Positions 7,696 to 15,983 are shown, numbered from the stretch's first letter. The stretch: DNA of 16,027 bases from Acanthamoeba sp. SK_2022b (GCA_027943245.1 JANDJZ010000959.1:1-16027), one strand, 5' to 3'. Notes: a model not told the origin generated them from the letters alone. Translations and numbers: made by a program.

Positions 7696-8895
7696 TGCTT
7701 TGCACCATGCTGGTGCCTCTCCTGGAAGGACCTGCACCTCTTCAAGCTGGGCATACATGGTTTCATCAACCATGGCCTCAAGAGATGCTTGCTTTACTTA
7801 CATCATGGTCAGTTTGGCTGTGGCCCAGACTCTGCCCTCTCCTTGCTGCTCCACCACCTTACTTGCCACCTAGCAAGCCCAGCAGCAGGCATCAACCTTA
7901 TACCTGCAGCTTGATAATTGCAGTCATGAGAACAAGAACAAGTACATGCTGGCTTACTGTCACTGGCTGGTGCATAACTGAGTCTTCCATAATATCGCCA
8001 TCTCTTTTCTGCCAGTGGGGCACATCCATGAGGACATTGATCAGATGTTCTCCACATTCATTGTGGGCATGAAGTACAATCCTTGTGTGTTTACTGTGGA
8101 TGACTTTGTGCAAGGGCTCAACACCTGGTACTCCAACAATATTCATAAGCCAGAGCCCCTTTTCCTGCTTGAATGTTGGTCATTCAAGACCTGGCTGGAC
8201 CCTTATATCCGAAGTGTGAAGGGCACCTCACGCCCACATATATTCTGCTTCACTCATGGTGATGATGGAAGGGTGCAGCTGAACACCAAGGACTACCACT
8301 CCAGTTCCTCAGCTTGGATGGGCCCCTACCATTTCCTTGAGTCATGTTGCACTGATGGCCCTCTCCCCCTGGTTCCTGCTCAGCTTGATCCAACCACTCT
8401 CAAGGATACCCTGCATGCCCTCACAGACCTCAACAACTGTGCTCAGCTCCAGGCCTCTTATGAGCGCATGGTAACTCTCTTCAATAATCCTCCTCAGAGC
8501 ACCTACTTGTGAATCCATTTCAGTGGGTTTACAACTATGCTGCTTCTCAAGCCCATGATACTATTCCTGCTGAGCCTCTTGACCCACCTTACTGTGCTGG
8601 CCTCGCCCTGACAGGTAAGGCCACCTGTGGTCTCACCACTGATAAGCCTGATGATGGTGCCATAATAGCAGTGTCTGGTGAAAAAGGAAGTGTTTGGCTT
8701 GGCTTGGTGAAGCGCACTACAAGGGCCCAAATCTTCCTCAACTGGTTAGAGGAAGATGATGATGGGTCATTCCACGTGGTGCCTGAGGGTCAACTTGTTG
8801 CCATTACCTATGGAGCAATGAAGTGTGCTGATGTCTCACTTGACCTGAACAACCACATGAGACACTACAAAAGTGACTATTGGACTTGCATATGA
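7696..8895 (+). pseudogene. Decayed transposase-like gene (DUF7869-type)
   Basis: The central segment reads QLDNCSHENKNKYMLAYCH, then ISFLPVGHIHEDIDQMFS. From memory this is the hallmark of DUF7869-type proteins (LDN-x(2-4)-ENKN and VGHTHEDIDxMFS), thought to be RNase H-fold, transposase-derived proteins of eukaryotic mobile elements. Breaks are visible: coding-like sequence starts in frame 1 (KLGIHGFINHGLKRCLLYLH, about 7728-7787), shifts to frame 2 around 7860-7880, meets an in-frame TGA at 7979-7981, continues to 8510, then shifts back to frame 1 (NPFQWVYNYAASQ to DYWTCI, stop at 8893-8895). The N-terminal part is missing. Two AATAAA signals follow at 8991 and 9069. No terminal inverted repeats were identified. 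Confidence 0.7.
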
Positions 8896-10069
8896 GTTGG
8901 CCCAAAAATTCATAGCACAGGCCAGCAGGGTACTTGCAACAGTTGCCCCATAATGAAATCAATCAGGACCATGTATGCATACACAATCCTAATAAAACCA
9001 TTTCCTTATCCAATTTTCTTTATCTTGCCCCAATTCCAAACACATGGACCATGTACATGTACATGATCAATAAAACAATTTCTTTATCTGATCTTCTTCA
9101 TGTGATGAACTGTGCACACCACCTGCACATTGGGCTCTCACCCTTGCACAATTACACCTAACTAGTTGGTGACTTCATCCTGTTCAGAGGTTGAACACCT
9201 CAACACTAAACCATCCAATCTCTACTAAATAACAACAACACCCTGCACACCACCCGGTTTTGTTAGCCCATCTGTAAATTTAACTTCCTTTTGCTAGCCC
9301 AAAAATTAAGACCATGATATTCACTCTTCTAAAATGGATTGTGTTCTTATAAAAACTGAAATTTTACCCACCTAAAATCTGTTTTATTGCTCTCAACGTG
9401 CCTATACCCACCCTAAATTATTGCAATCTTGAAATTACAATCACTGCATGCAATTAATTTGAGTAATTCCCCCAGTAGTGCTTCATTCCAAGTAATGATT
9501 GCACAAAAAAACGCCAGTCATTTTCGACCTCTCATTTGATAATAGAGGAGGTTAATTGTGGGCGTGCAGATCAGTTCCTCTTTGATGATGTGTGCCATGC
9601 CTCCACTGGGGCTTGGCCCATGTTGCAGTGGTAGTTTTGCATTTTGGGCCTGTCTTTAGCTGTTTGGTTGCCTTGGTCTTTTTCCTTTGTTGTGGGCTGC
9701 TTTGGACTTAAGGATAAGATAGACAATGGTGCATCCAGTATAATATTTTTCTATTATACAGAGCTGAGGCACCCAAACCATGATGCTACAAGCACTATCC
9801 CACTCACGGCAGCATTGCTTTGGGTTTGTTGACTATTTATACAATGACACACCCACCACTGATCCAAATGAGTTTCTCTGTGGGCAACTGTTGGGGGCAC
9901 ACTAAACGGAGTATGCAGCGCCCCAACTGGAGGCCACAGCAAGAACAAGAAAAGCCATCCACGCCCCAAGCATGCGCACTGGTTTTACCACTCCCCAAAT
10001 ACCAAAACATGTGCCTCTAAAAACCCACGCCACACGCAGTAGCGCATCACTCTGCCCATCACATTGAGC
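8896..10069. other. AT-rich right part of island; no gene
   Basis: All frames are short and stop-rich. Visible items are AATAAA motifs at 8991-8996 and 9069-9074, with similar T-rich tails (CCTTATCCAATTTTCTTTATC and TTTCTTTATCTGATCTTCTT), suggesting a local duplication of the 3' end of the transposase-like gene; a 16-bp palindrome CATGTACATGTACATG at 9050-9065; and a return to GC-rich sequence from about 9890. The segment ends at repeat R1. Confidence 0.5.
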
Positions 10070-10198
10070 CACCACAACAAATTCTCCACAACTCTCTGAC
10101 CGGCTCATTGCCCTTTAGCTCGTCTGCCGACTCGCCCTCCTTGCCACCCTTCGTGACACCTTCCTCTTGCTCGCCCACCGATTGACCATCCCCGTCTA
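10070..10198. repeat. Dispersed repeat R1, copy 2
   Basis: Same strand and closely similar to 3042-3172. The left edge of similarity is sharp (CACCACAAC in both), and upstream sequences differ. It lies between the AT-rich island and the intact saposin block. Confidence 0.8.
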
Positions 10199-10465
10199 AT
10201 CCCGCACACCTCCCTTTCCAGATGCTTCATCCCTCCCCGACCCGCCAAAGGTCCGCCCAATCTCCCACCATCTGCTCTGGCCATCATCCACCCTTGCTGA
10301 CTTGCCCACACAGTTACCCGTGAACCATCAGCCACCACTCGCCTATGAACCTCACCGACTCGCCCACCCCGTCCACCAGGAATCTGTTGGAACAAGTACG
10401 ATCCGACCAAAAGTGCCTAGACAACTTTTTTGGTGGTGTAGGTTGGGTTGCCAGTGACCCTCAAC
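10199..10465. other. Spacer between R1 copy 2 and the saposin block
   Basis: C-rich, Pro/Ser-type frames on both strands without recognisable protein. A T-run (about 10425-10431) follows a short segment not shared with the first R1 copy, so the two R1 neighbourhoods differ here. No gene is called. Confidence 0.45.
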
Positions 10466-11085
10466 ACTCCACACCACACTGTGAGTGTTTACAGTGAACC
10501 ATTGGGTGAAGCACTTCTGCCACTACCTGTACGGCCAGTTTGTGGAGCTCACCCAACCCCGAATGGCTGCTTGCACCGGTCCCTCATTGTATTGTTCTAT
10601 ATTCTTTCTTCTTTATCTTTATAGTTCCTCACGGGGACAGTGGACTCAGTTGATAGCAGCGGGGGTCGACGCCTAGCACAGAGCAAGGTTCTTGCAGATC
10701 TGATCGGGCCTCACGCCCTTGGCGATCGAGTTGACCACGTAGGGCACGAAGCTATCCACAAAGCTATCGCACGGCTGGGCCGCGAGAGGGATCAGGTTGC
10801 ACATGGCCTCGAGCTGGCTGACGATGACAGCTTCGGTGGCGTTGGCTTCGAGGTAGGCCACGACCAACGTGACGCCGAAGTTGCAGAATGAGCAAACCAC
10901 AGGGCTCTGCGCGTCGGCCAGGTTGGCGGACGACAGGGTCAGGGCGAGGATGACGGCCACGGAGACGAGAAGTGAGGTGAAGATGTTCATTGCTGTCTTG
11001 TTGGTGCGGGATGGGGAAAGAGAGCGACTGCAGCTTGCCCCAATGCTGGCGTTAGCGCCCGTTTGGCACTCTTACCTAATACGCA
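10466..11085. repeat. Segmental duplication, copy B (saposin-like block)
   Basis: This is the counterpart of 1792-2395, including 3' flank, coding region and 5' flank (CATTGCTGTCTTGTTGGTGC next to the start, also found at 4194). It contains the only intact reading frame of the three copies, so it is the best candidate for the functional locus. Confidence 0.85.
10673..10990 (-). CDS. Secreted saposin-like protein, amoebapore-type, intact
   Basis: The 105-residue protein starts at the ATG at 10988-10990 and is intronless. Residues 1-28 are a signal peptide ending ADAQ. The rest is one saposin-B domain with six cysteines at 33, 36, 64, 74, 99 and 105, the standard pattern for disulphides 1-6, 2-5 and 3-4. 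Single-domain secreted proteins of this kind in amoebae include the amoebapores, which permeabilise membranes of engulfed bacteria; others bind or present lipids. Which applies here cannot be read from the sequence. One NAT site (residues 50-52) could be glycosylated. The 5' flank is shared with two defective copies. The protein lies between mobile-element debris and unidentified small frames. Confidence 0.85.
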   Translation of the reverse strand: MNIFTSLLVSVAVILALTLSSANLADAQSPVVCSFCNFGVTLVVAYLEANATEAVIVSQLEAMCNLIPLAAQPCDSFVDSFVPYVVNSIAKGVRPDQICKNLALC

Positions 11086-11121
11086 TTCGCAAAAAGCAGA
11101 CGACGGGCGAGTATGAAAAGG

Positions 11122-11424
11122 CTACTCCCTTCTCTGGGGCGTTTCCTCCCCATTCCTGGTATCGCTCTGCAGACTTCTTGAGCGGCAAGGATCCGATTGG
11201 TGCATTTGACGGCCTCCGACTTTTTCCTCGGCGCTCGTGCTCCTGCGCAGCGTGCTGTTGCGCCCGAACAGAGGCGATCCCGCCAGCGCCACGCTCGCCC
11301 GGTTGCCCGACGAGGGCGCCATGGCCGCCGACCGGAGATTGGATCGCGACAGAGGCGACACGGCGACGTCGGTCGGCCCCTCACTCTCGCCCCTGTTCTC
11401 GCCGTCGATCTCGGCGCGCTCCAT
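11122..11424 (-). CDS. Small Ser/Arg-rich protein or exon, unidentified
   Basis: A 100-codon minus-strand frame starts at ATG 11422-11424 and ends at TAG 11122-11124. GC-rich third positions in the first two thirds (RSNLRSAAMAPSSGNRASV, LFGRNSTLRRSTSAEEK) look like genuine coding sequence. The last third is less biased, so an intron donor may lie near 11220. The Arg-x-x-Ser spacing resembles a disordered kinase-target region. A TAA four codons upstream of the ATG blocks simple extension. No family is recognised; it may be a remnant trimmed by the saposin-block duplication next to it. Confidence 0.4.
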   Translation of the reverse strand: MERAEIDGENRGESEGPTDVAVSPLSRSNLRSAAMAPSSGNRASVALAGSPLFGRNSTLRRSTSAEEKVGGRQMHQSDPCRSRSLQSDTRNGEETPQRRE

Positions 11425-11497
11425 GTCGTCTTAGTGCTCATTCGGAACAGCTGCTGATAGGTCTGCAGGTTCGAATGGGCTCACAGGTACCTGACGC

Positions 11498-11626
11498 ATG
11501 ACCATCATGAGCGCCACACCAAGTCCCACCTCGAATACCACGGGGGGCCGCGTGGCGTTCAGGGCCCTCAAGTACCACCACAAGTACCTCGACGTGCACT
11601 TCTTCGAGCACAAGGGTGCACGCTGA
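11498..11626 (+). pseudogene. Short coding-like fragment, possible beta-trefoil (fascin-like) piece
   Basis: A 42-residue frame from ATG 11498 to TGA 11624 contains GGRVAFRALKYHHKYLDVHF with strong GC third-position bias. GxVxFRA-x-KYL is typical of one strand pair in fascin/actin-crosslinking beta-trefoil repeats, which need several such units. A single unit followed by a stop suggests a gene fragment, or an exon whose partners were not found. It diverges from the minus-strand small frame with 73 bp between their start codons. Confidence 0.35.
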
Positions 11627-11649
11627 TGCGGAGAGCAGGAGGGCTCTAC

Positions 11650-11716
11650 TGTTTTGTTTTTTTTTTTTTTTTGTTTTTTGTTTTTTGTTTTGTTTTTTGT
11701 TTTTTTTTTTTTTTTT
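11650..11716. repeat. Long T-rich tract with regular G interruptions
   Basis: Runs of 4-18 T separated by single G bases (GTTTTTTG units) cover about 65 bp. On the minus strand this is an A-rich tract, like a degenerate poly(A) tail of a retroposed sequence, or a simple repeat. Confidence 0.8.
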
Positions 11717-11795
11717 AATATATGAACATTATGACTATGCGTCATGTTGGTGGCGTGTTTAAAAAGGGCAACGCTGTTGCTGTTCTCTCAGTTGG

Positions 11796-12072
11796 CTACC
11801 ACGAGACCTCCTCGGTGAAGAGCTCGGCTTCGGTGCGTTTGTGGTGGCGAACTGTTCGCACAAAGTTGACCACCCTATCTACACACATACAGGCACGGCG
11901 AGGGTGTGGTCACACCCACCGCTGCCGCCACCTTTACGAATCTCTTGCTGACGTCAGAGATGTGGACCAGGTTGTTCTCCTCGATGCCGAAGAGGTTCTT
12001 GGAGGAGTTGGCCAGGAAGGTGACGACTGGCGGCTTTTCCTTCCATCGACCCAGCACCCGCGCCGGCACCAA
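11796..12072 (-). CDS. C-terminal exons of an unrecognised protein
   Basis: One exon begins at 12072 after a textbook acceptor (pyrimidine-rich, ending TTGCAG at 12073). It encodes LVPARVLGRWKEKPP, VTFLANSSKNLFGIEENN and LVHISDVSKRF. The final exon begins at 11878 after TGTAG and encodes RVVNFVRTVRHHKRTEAELF, ending EEVSW and TAG at 11796-11798. The donor is ambiguous: GTAAAG at 11937 looks better, but only the donor at 11915 (GTGTGACC) keeps the frame. Both exons have strong codon bias, so a real gene or a recent remnant is likely. A possible preceding exon encodes CLKWMNQLMN (about 12179-12148). I do not recognise the family. Confidence 0.5.
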
Positions 12073-12179
12073 CTGCAACAGAGAGAGCTAGAAGAGGGGG
12101 GTAGGGAGTAGCCGTGGGGAGTGCCCAATAGACCAAGAACATTCATCAGCTGGTTCATCCACTTCAAACATGGCGCTGT

Positions 12180-12500
12180 GCGTGTGCGTACCGCCCATGT
12201 TGGCCAGTGGGAGACGCGGAGGGCAGCTACATGAGCAGGACCAGGCTTTGACTTTGCAATGACGATTGTGCTCTGGTTGTCACAGAAGAGCTGGATGAGA
12301 GCAGCAACATCTGGGCACAGCGAAGCCAAGTTGGTGGACAGGTCCCATTGGGTCTGCCCCCTCCAAGTACCTGGCAATCAAGTATGCTGCGATGGTTTGT
12401 TCCCAGTCCAGCAACCTGCTGCCAGTTGGTTGACCTGTCTGCTATGTGAGGCGTTGAATACAAACTGCTTTTCATCTTCTTCATTGTTGGTCTTGCCCAC
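12180..12500 (-). pseudogene. Possible retroelement RNase H-like remnant
   Basis: On the minus strand, in one frame interrupted by TGA at 12378-12380, the segments FVFNASHSRQVNQLAAG and LIQLFCDNQSTIVIAKS are seen. CDNQS(A/T)I-x-(I/L)A is characteristic of the RNase H region of Ty1/copia and related retroelements. The histidine-rich motif expected downstream (RTKH) is not seen, so the assignment is weak. Confidence 0.3.
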
Positions 12501-12941
12501 TCATCTGTCTTGTGTGCCTGTCCGAAAAAAAGTGACCAATGTTGACTCAATGCCAGTGTCTGTAACAGTGTCATTGTCATTGCCCAGGGGCAGGCACCAC
12601 CAGCACAGGCAGTGGCATGAGTGGGTTGGGAGGATTAAAAGACTCACACAGGCAACCCCACCAGCATGTATAACTTGAAGTAAAACTTTCTAGATATGAA
12701 AAGACCTGACGTCGTGGGTAAGCGTAGACACCGCTGACACAACAGGTTGGGGAGGAAGAAGCGTGTTTACATTGAAGGGTGTAGGGCAGGGAAAGATAAA
12801 CCTCCATGAGAGGAGGAATACAACAACAACAACAACAACTACGGTTACGAACAACAAACAAAGGAGCGTGTGCTGGTGTGTGCCAAAAAGCGCGTCGACC
12901 GACGTAGTGGCAGAGGGGTGAAGGCAGGACCCTTTCTCCTC
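12501..12941. other. 3' flank of the Rac gene, no gene
   Basis: No reading frame looks real. It contains a CAA triplet repeat at about 12821-12839. The part next to 12941 is the Rac 3' UTR. Confidence 0.5.
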
Positions 12942-14327
12942 TCAGAAAAGGCTGCATTTCTTCTTCGGCTTGGCCGATCCCGAACTCGAGTCCTCCTGCT
13001 GCTCGGCCAAACGAACATCGTCGATGAGCAACGAGGAGTGAGCGCCATCACAACCAACGCACTACGCGCGGGCAGGAGGAGGAGGAGGAGGAGGAGCGAC
13101 TTTACCTTGGCGCAGACCACAGCGGTGAGGGCGTTGTCAAAAACGTTCTTGAGGCCCCGCCGGGTCAGGGCGCTGCACTCGAGGTACTTGATCGCTTTGA
13201 TCTCGTTGGCCAGCTTTTGGCCTGTGGTAGCCACGACGTGCGCCACCCACCACCCACCACCACCGCCGCCGAAACGATGCGTGAGCACGCACGCCACACG
13301 ATTCGCCGGCGCGGCGGCGGCAGCAGCAAACGCGGACAGCGGGTGAGGGGACCTTGGTCGGGGGTGACGGGGTCCTTCTTGTTCTTTTGGAGCTCCTCGA
13401 GGGTCTTGGCGTCCTCCCTCAGATCGATCTTGGTGCCCACCAGAATGATCGGCGTCGTTGGGCAGTGATGCCTCAGCTGAGCATTCAATTGGACCGCCCC
13501 GTAAGTGACACGAAGAGAGAGGAGAGAGGAGAGAGGAGAGAGGAGAGAGGAGAGAGGAGAGAGGAGAGAGGAGAGGAGAGAGGAGAGGCCATGCACACGG
13601 GGGAGGAGGCGCACCTCGGGGAGCCAGGTCTCTTTGACGTTCTCGTAGGAGTAGGGGTTCACGACGGAGAAGCAGAGGAGGAAGATGTCTGTCTTGGGAT
13701 ACGACAGCGTCCTGATGCGTGCGTAGCCCTCTTGGCCTGCGCTCGAAACACGCGCGCACGCGCCCATCAGCCCCCGACGCATTGGCACAAAGCAAAGGCG
13801 AGAGGAGGGAGGCGGCAACAAAGTAGAAGGTGAAGAAGAGAGAGAGGGAGAGAAAGAGGCGAGGTCATCTTGAAGGGAGATGCGGAGAGTTGGAGAAGGA
13901 CTGCACGTGCCTGCGGTATCCCACAGCGAAAACTTCACCTCCTGGCCCTCGACGAGGATCTGTGCTTCGTAATTATCGAAAACAGTCGGCACATATCTGC
14001 GGCGCAGACGGGGAGGCAACGCACAATGAGAGGAAGCCGCCACTCACGACAAAAGATTGGAAAGAACGTACTCGACAGGAAAATGATTTTCGGTGTAGGA
14101 GATGAGCATGCACGTCTTACCTGCAATCCCACCCACCCCCCTTGTGAGAACGAATTCAAGAAGGCACACATTTTTCGCTCCCCTCCCCTCATCAAATGTG
14201 ATTTTTAATCAACTACACGCAGAATGAAAAAGAGAAGAGATTTGGCTTCTGGCTTGCAAGGCTAGGAGGGCAGCGCACCGACGGCGCCGTCACCGACGAC
14301 AACGCATTTGACCTCCTTCTCAGTCAT
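12942..14327 (-). CDS. Rac/Rho-family small GTPase, seven exons
   Basis: Exons are 14327-14279, 14120-14072, 13996-13911, 13736-13615, 13476-13353, 13221-13106 and 12998-12942: 603 nt coding for 200 residues, the usual Rac length. Rac proteins switch between GDP and GTP and drive actin remodelling at membranes. Visible motifs are the P loop GDGAVGKT (12-19), switch [10 protein letters not shown] (34-42), WDTAGQE, the guanine-specificity motif TKID, and CSAL. The tail has a polybasic KPKKK followed by the CAAX box CSLF for prenylation. Switch II reads [14 protein letters not shown]; Rac1 has Asp where Gly65 and Ala67 stand here. Introns are 75-158 nt apart from the third (174 nt), which has a GC instead of GT donor, and the fourth (138 nt), which carries a GAGAGGA repeat. 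Divergent from the CYRI gene. An acceptor choice at exon 7 could shift one Gln. Confidence 0.92.
13515..13588. repeat. GAGAGGA-type microsatellite in a Rac intron
   Basis: Tandem GAGAGGA units, about ten, lie within the fourth intron (13477-13614). On the transcribed strand this is a CT-rich run. It accounts for the serine/leucine-rich antisense frames seen across this stretch. Confidence 0.9.
13737..13910 (-). other. Non-canonical GC-AG intron of the Rac gene
   Basis: The upstream exon ends CCGCAG and the intron starts GCACGT. The acceptor is GAGCGCAG before GCCAAGAGG. Only this junction restores the invariant DTAGQE of the GTPase; no GT in the vicinity gives that sequence. Confidence 0.8.
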
Positions 14328-14626
14328 CGGTAGAGATCGATTTGGGCCAAACAAACCGCGAACAAGAATGGACGCACGAAAGATGTGTGGCTTCGAGTCT
14401 ACTGGCCAATTAATTCGCCGAAGAGCCCGAGTGGCCTTCGGTCGTTCAGGTTGCCTGTCGACGCTCTGGGGACGCGTCGACAATTGAACAGGCGGGAATT
14501 GCGGTCGAGGTTGTCGCTGGCGGGTGTAGCGGCACAAGGGGGGAAGCCGTTTTTCTTCACTTCTCTTCACTCCATTCAATCCCTGGCGTGATCGAACGTT
14601 CGATCCTACATTAATCCAAGAACAAC
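14328..14626. promoter_or_regulatory. Shared bidirectional spacer between Rac and CYRI
   Basis: Only 299 bp separate the start codons of the divergent Rac (-) and CYRI (+) genes, so both promoters and both 5' UTRs must fit in it. No clear TATA box was found. The most notable element is the palindrome at 14590-14605, near the CYRI start. Confidence 0.65.
14590..14605. promoter_or_regulatory. 16-bp perfect palindrome upstream of the CYRI start
   Basis: GATCGAACGTTCGATC is its own reverse complement and ends 21 bp before the CYRI ATG. It could be a dimeric transcription-factor site or a leader hairpin. A role is not shown. Confidence 0.4.
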
Positions 14627-15983
14627 ATGGGTGGACTTATCTCTCTCCTCGCTGGCGACCATTCCAAGGGCGTGGACATCATTTTGAATTTTGAAGGTAA
14701 TTTTTTTGAATTCCTGCATCCCAGCATTCTTGGATGGCGTTAATTGAACATTCGTATTCCCAGGTGCTGAGCCTTCATCCGATGAGGAGAGGCAGATCCA
14801 TGCTGCGGTCGCCGCGGTGCTCAACAAAGGCCCACAAATTCTTGATGAGCTTTCCACCTATCCGGGCTGTGAGGAGTACATCCGAAAGGTACTTCTTTCG
14901 TCTTGATGCCTACTCGATACATTACGCCCAGATGTCATGACAGATGTACTTGGTTGCCATCAGGCCATTTCCAACCCCGGCCCGGAGAATGAGGAGGCGG
15001 CTTGGAACGCTGTCTTGCCCGCTGTCGATCAGTTGAAGGAATTCTACGATTTCTCGCTTTCCCTTGGTACCGTCTCTTCCATAATCCCTCCCCCCCCCTC
15101 TTCAAGTAATCCTGGCCTCTCCTTTTTGGAAAGAAAACAAATTCGCTCACCGCCATCGTTGTTGTCGGCGGGCCGATTTGAAAACGAACAGAGGAGAGCT
15201 TCCCCAAGCTTCTCCTCGCTCTCTGCAAGGAGGCGCCCAGGGAGAGCCTCGGCAACCAGCAGGCCCTGGCCAAGCAGCTCGCCGACGTGTTCGACTTTGT
15301 CCTTCGCTTCGATGACGCCAAGGTGCTCCTCCTCCTCCTCCTCGCAGCCTCATCTCCCCCCCCCCCGTGCGGCTCGCGTGGCTGACCATGGCGGTGCGCT
15401 GTACGTGACAACCCAACAACAACAACAACAACAGATGGTCAACCCGGCGATCCAGAACAACTTCAGCTACTACCGGCGCACGCTCAACCGCATGAAGCTG
15501 TCGAAGAAGGACATGAACCTGACCATCCGCGACGAGCTGGCCAACCGCATGTCCCTCTTCTTCGCCTCGCCCACCCCGATGATGAACTCGCTCTCGGAGA
15601 CCACCGTCAAGTTCCTCAACGAGGACTCGACGGTGCCCAAGGAGAACGTCACCGACGCCCTCGCCACGATGGTCAACGTCTGCCAGCACATGGTGGAGGT
15701 CAAGACCTTCTCCTCGGACCAGACCAACCTGTTCTGCCTGCGCGCCATGACCGGCGCCATCATCCTCTACGACCACCTCCACCCACAGGGCGCCTTCAAC
15801 AAGAAGTCCCCCATCAACATGCGGGGCTGCATCACCGTCCTCCGCAACTTTGTCCCCCAGGCCGGCAGCTCGGGCAGCGCCCCCTCCCCCTCGGCCGGCC
15901 TCCTCAACGCCCTCCGCTTCACGACAAAGCACCTCAACGACCCCGACACCCCCGCCAACATCAAGCAGCTCCTCGCCTCCTGA
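14627..15983 (+). CDS. CYRI: CYRI (FAM49) Rac-interacting regulator of Scar/WAVE, five exons
   Basis: Exons are 14627-14696, 14764-14888, 14964-15066, 15192-15322 and 15435-15983: 978 nt, 325 residues, against 324 in human CYRI-B. All introns are GT-AG. CYRI proteins (DUF1394 fold, shared with CYFIP/Sra1) bind active Rac1 and restrain Scar/WAVE-Arp2/3 protrusion, and in mammals also act in macropinocytosis. The N terminus MGGLIS fits N-myristoylation at Gly2, as in mammalian CYRI. The signature block NPAIQNNFSYYRRTL is almost identical to human; its Arg pair, here residues 157-158, corresponds to the Rac-binding Arg160/161. Further conserved blocks are ELANRMSLF, AIILYDHLHPQGAF and LLNALRFTTKHLND. 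The gene is complete and intact, with a CAA repeat at the end of intron 4. The spliced frame reads through part of intron 3 and 4 without stops, so unspliced frames look deceptively long. Confidence 0.95.

Noticed and set aside
11460..11480. GGTTCGAAT resembling a tRNA internal promoter B box
   Set aside because: The following bases do not fit, no A box is found at the right distance and no cloverleaf forms.
13515..13588. Regular short repeats that might suggest a CRISPR-like array
   Set aside because: The units are contiguous 7-bp repeats without spacers in a eukaryotic intron.
12845..13795. 316-codon minus-strand frame across the Rac gene
   Set aside because: It crosses exons and introns of Rac in the wrong frame and contains the intronic GAGAGGA repeat as Leu/Ser repeats.
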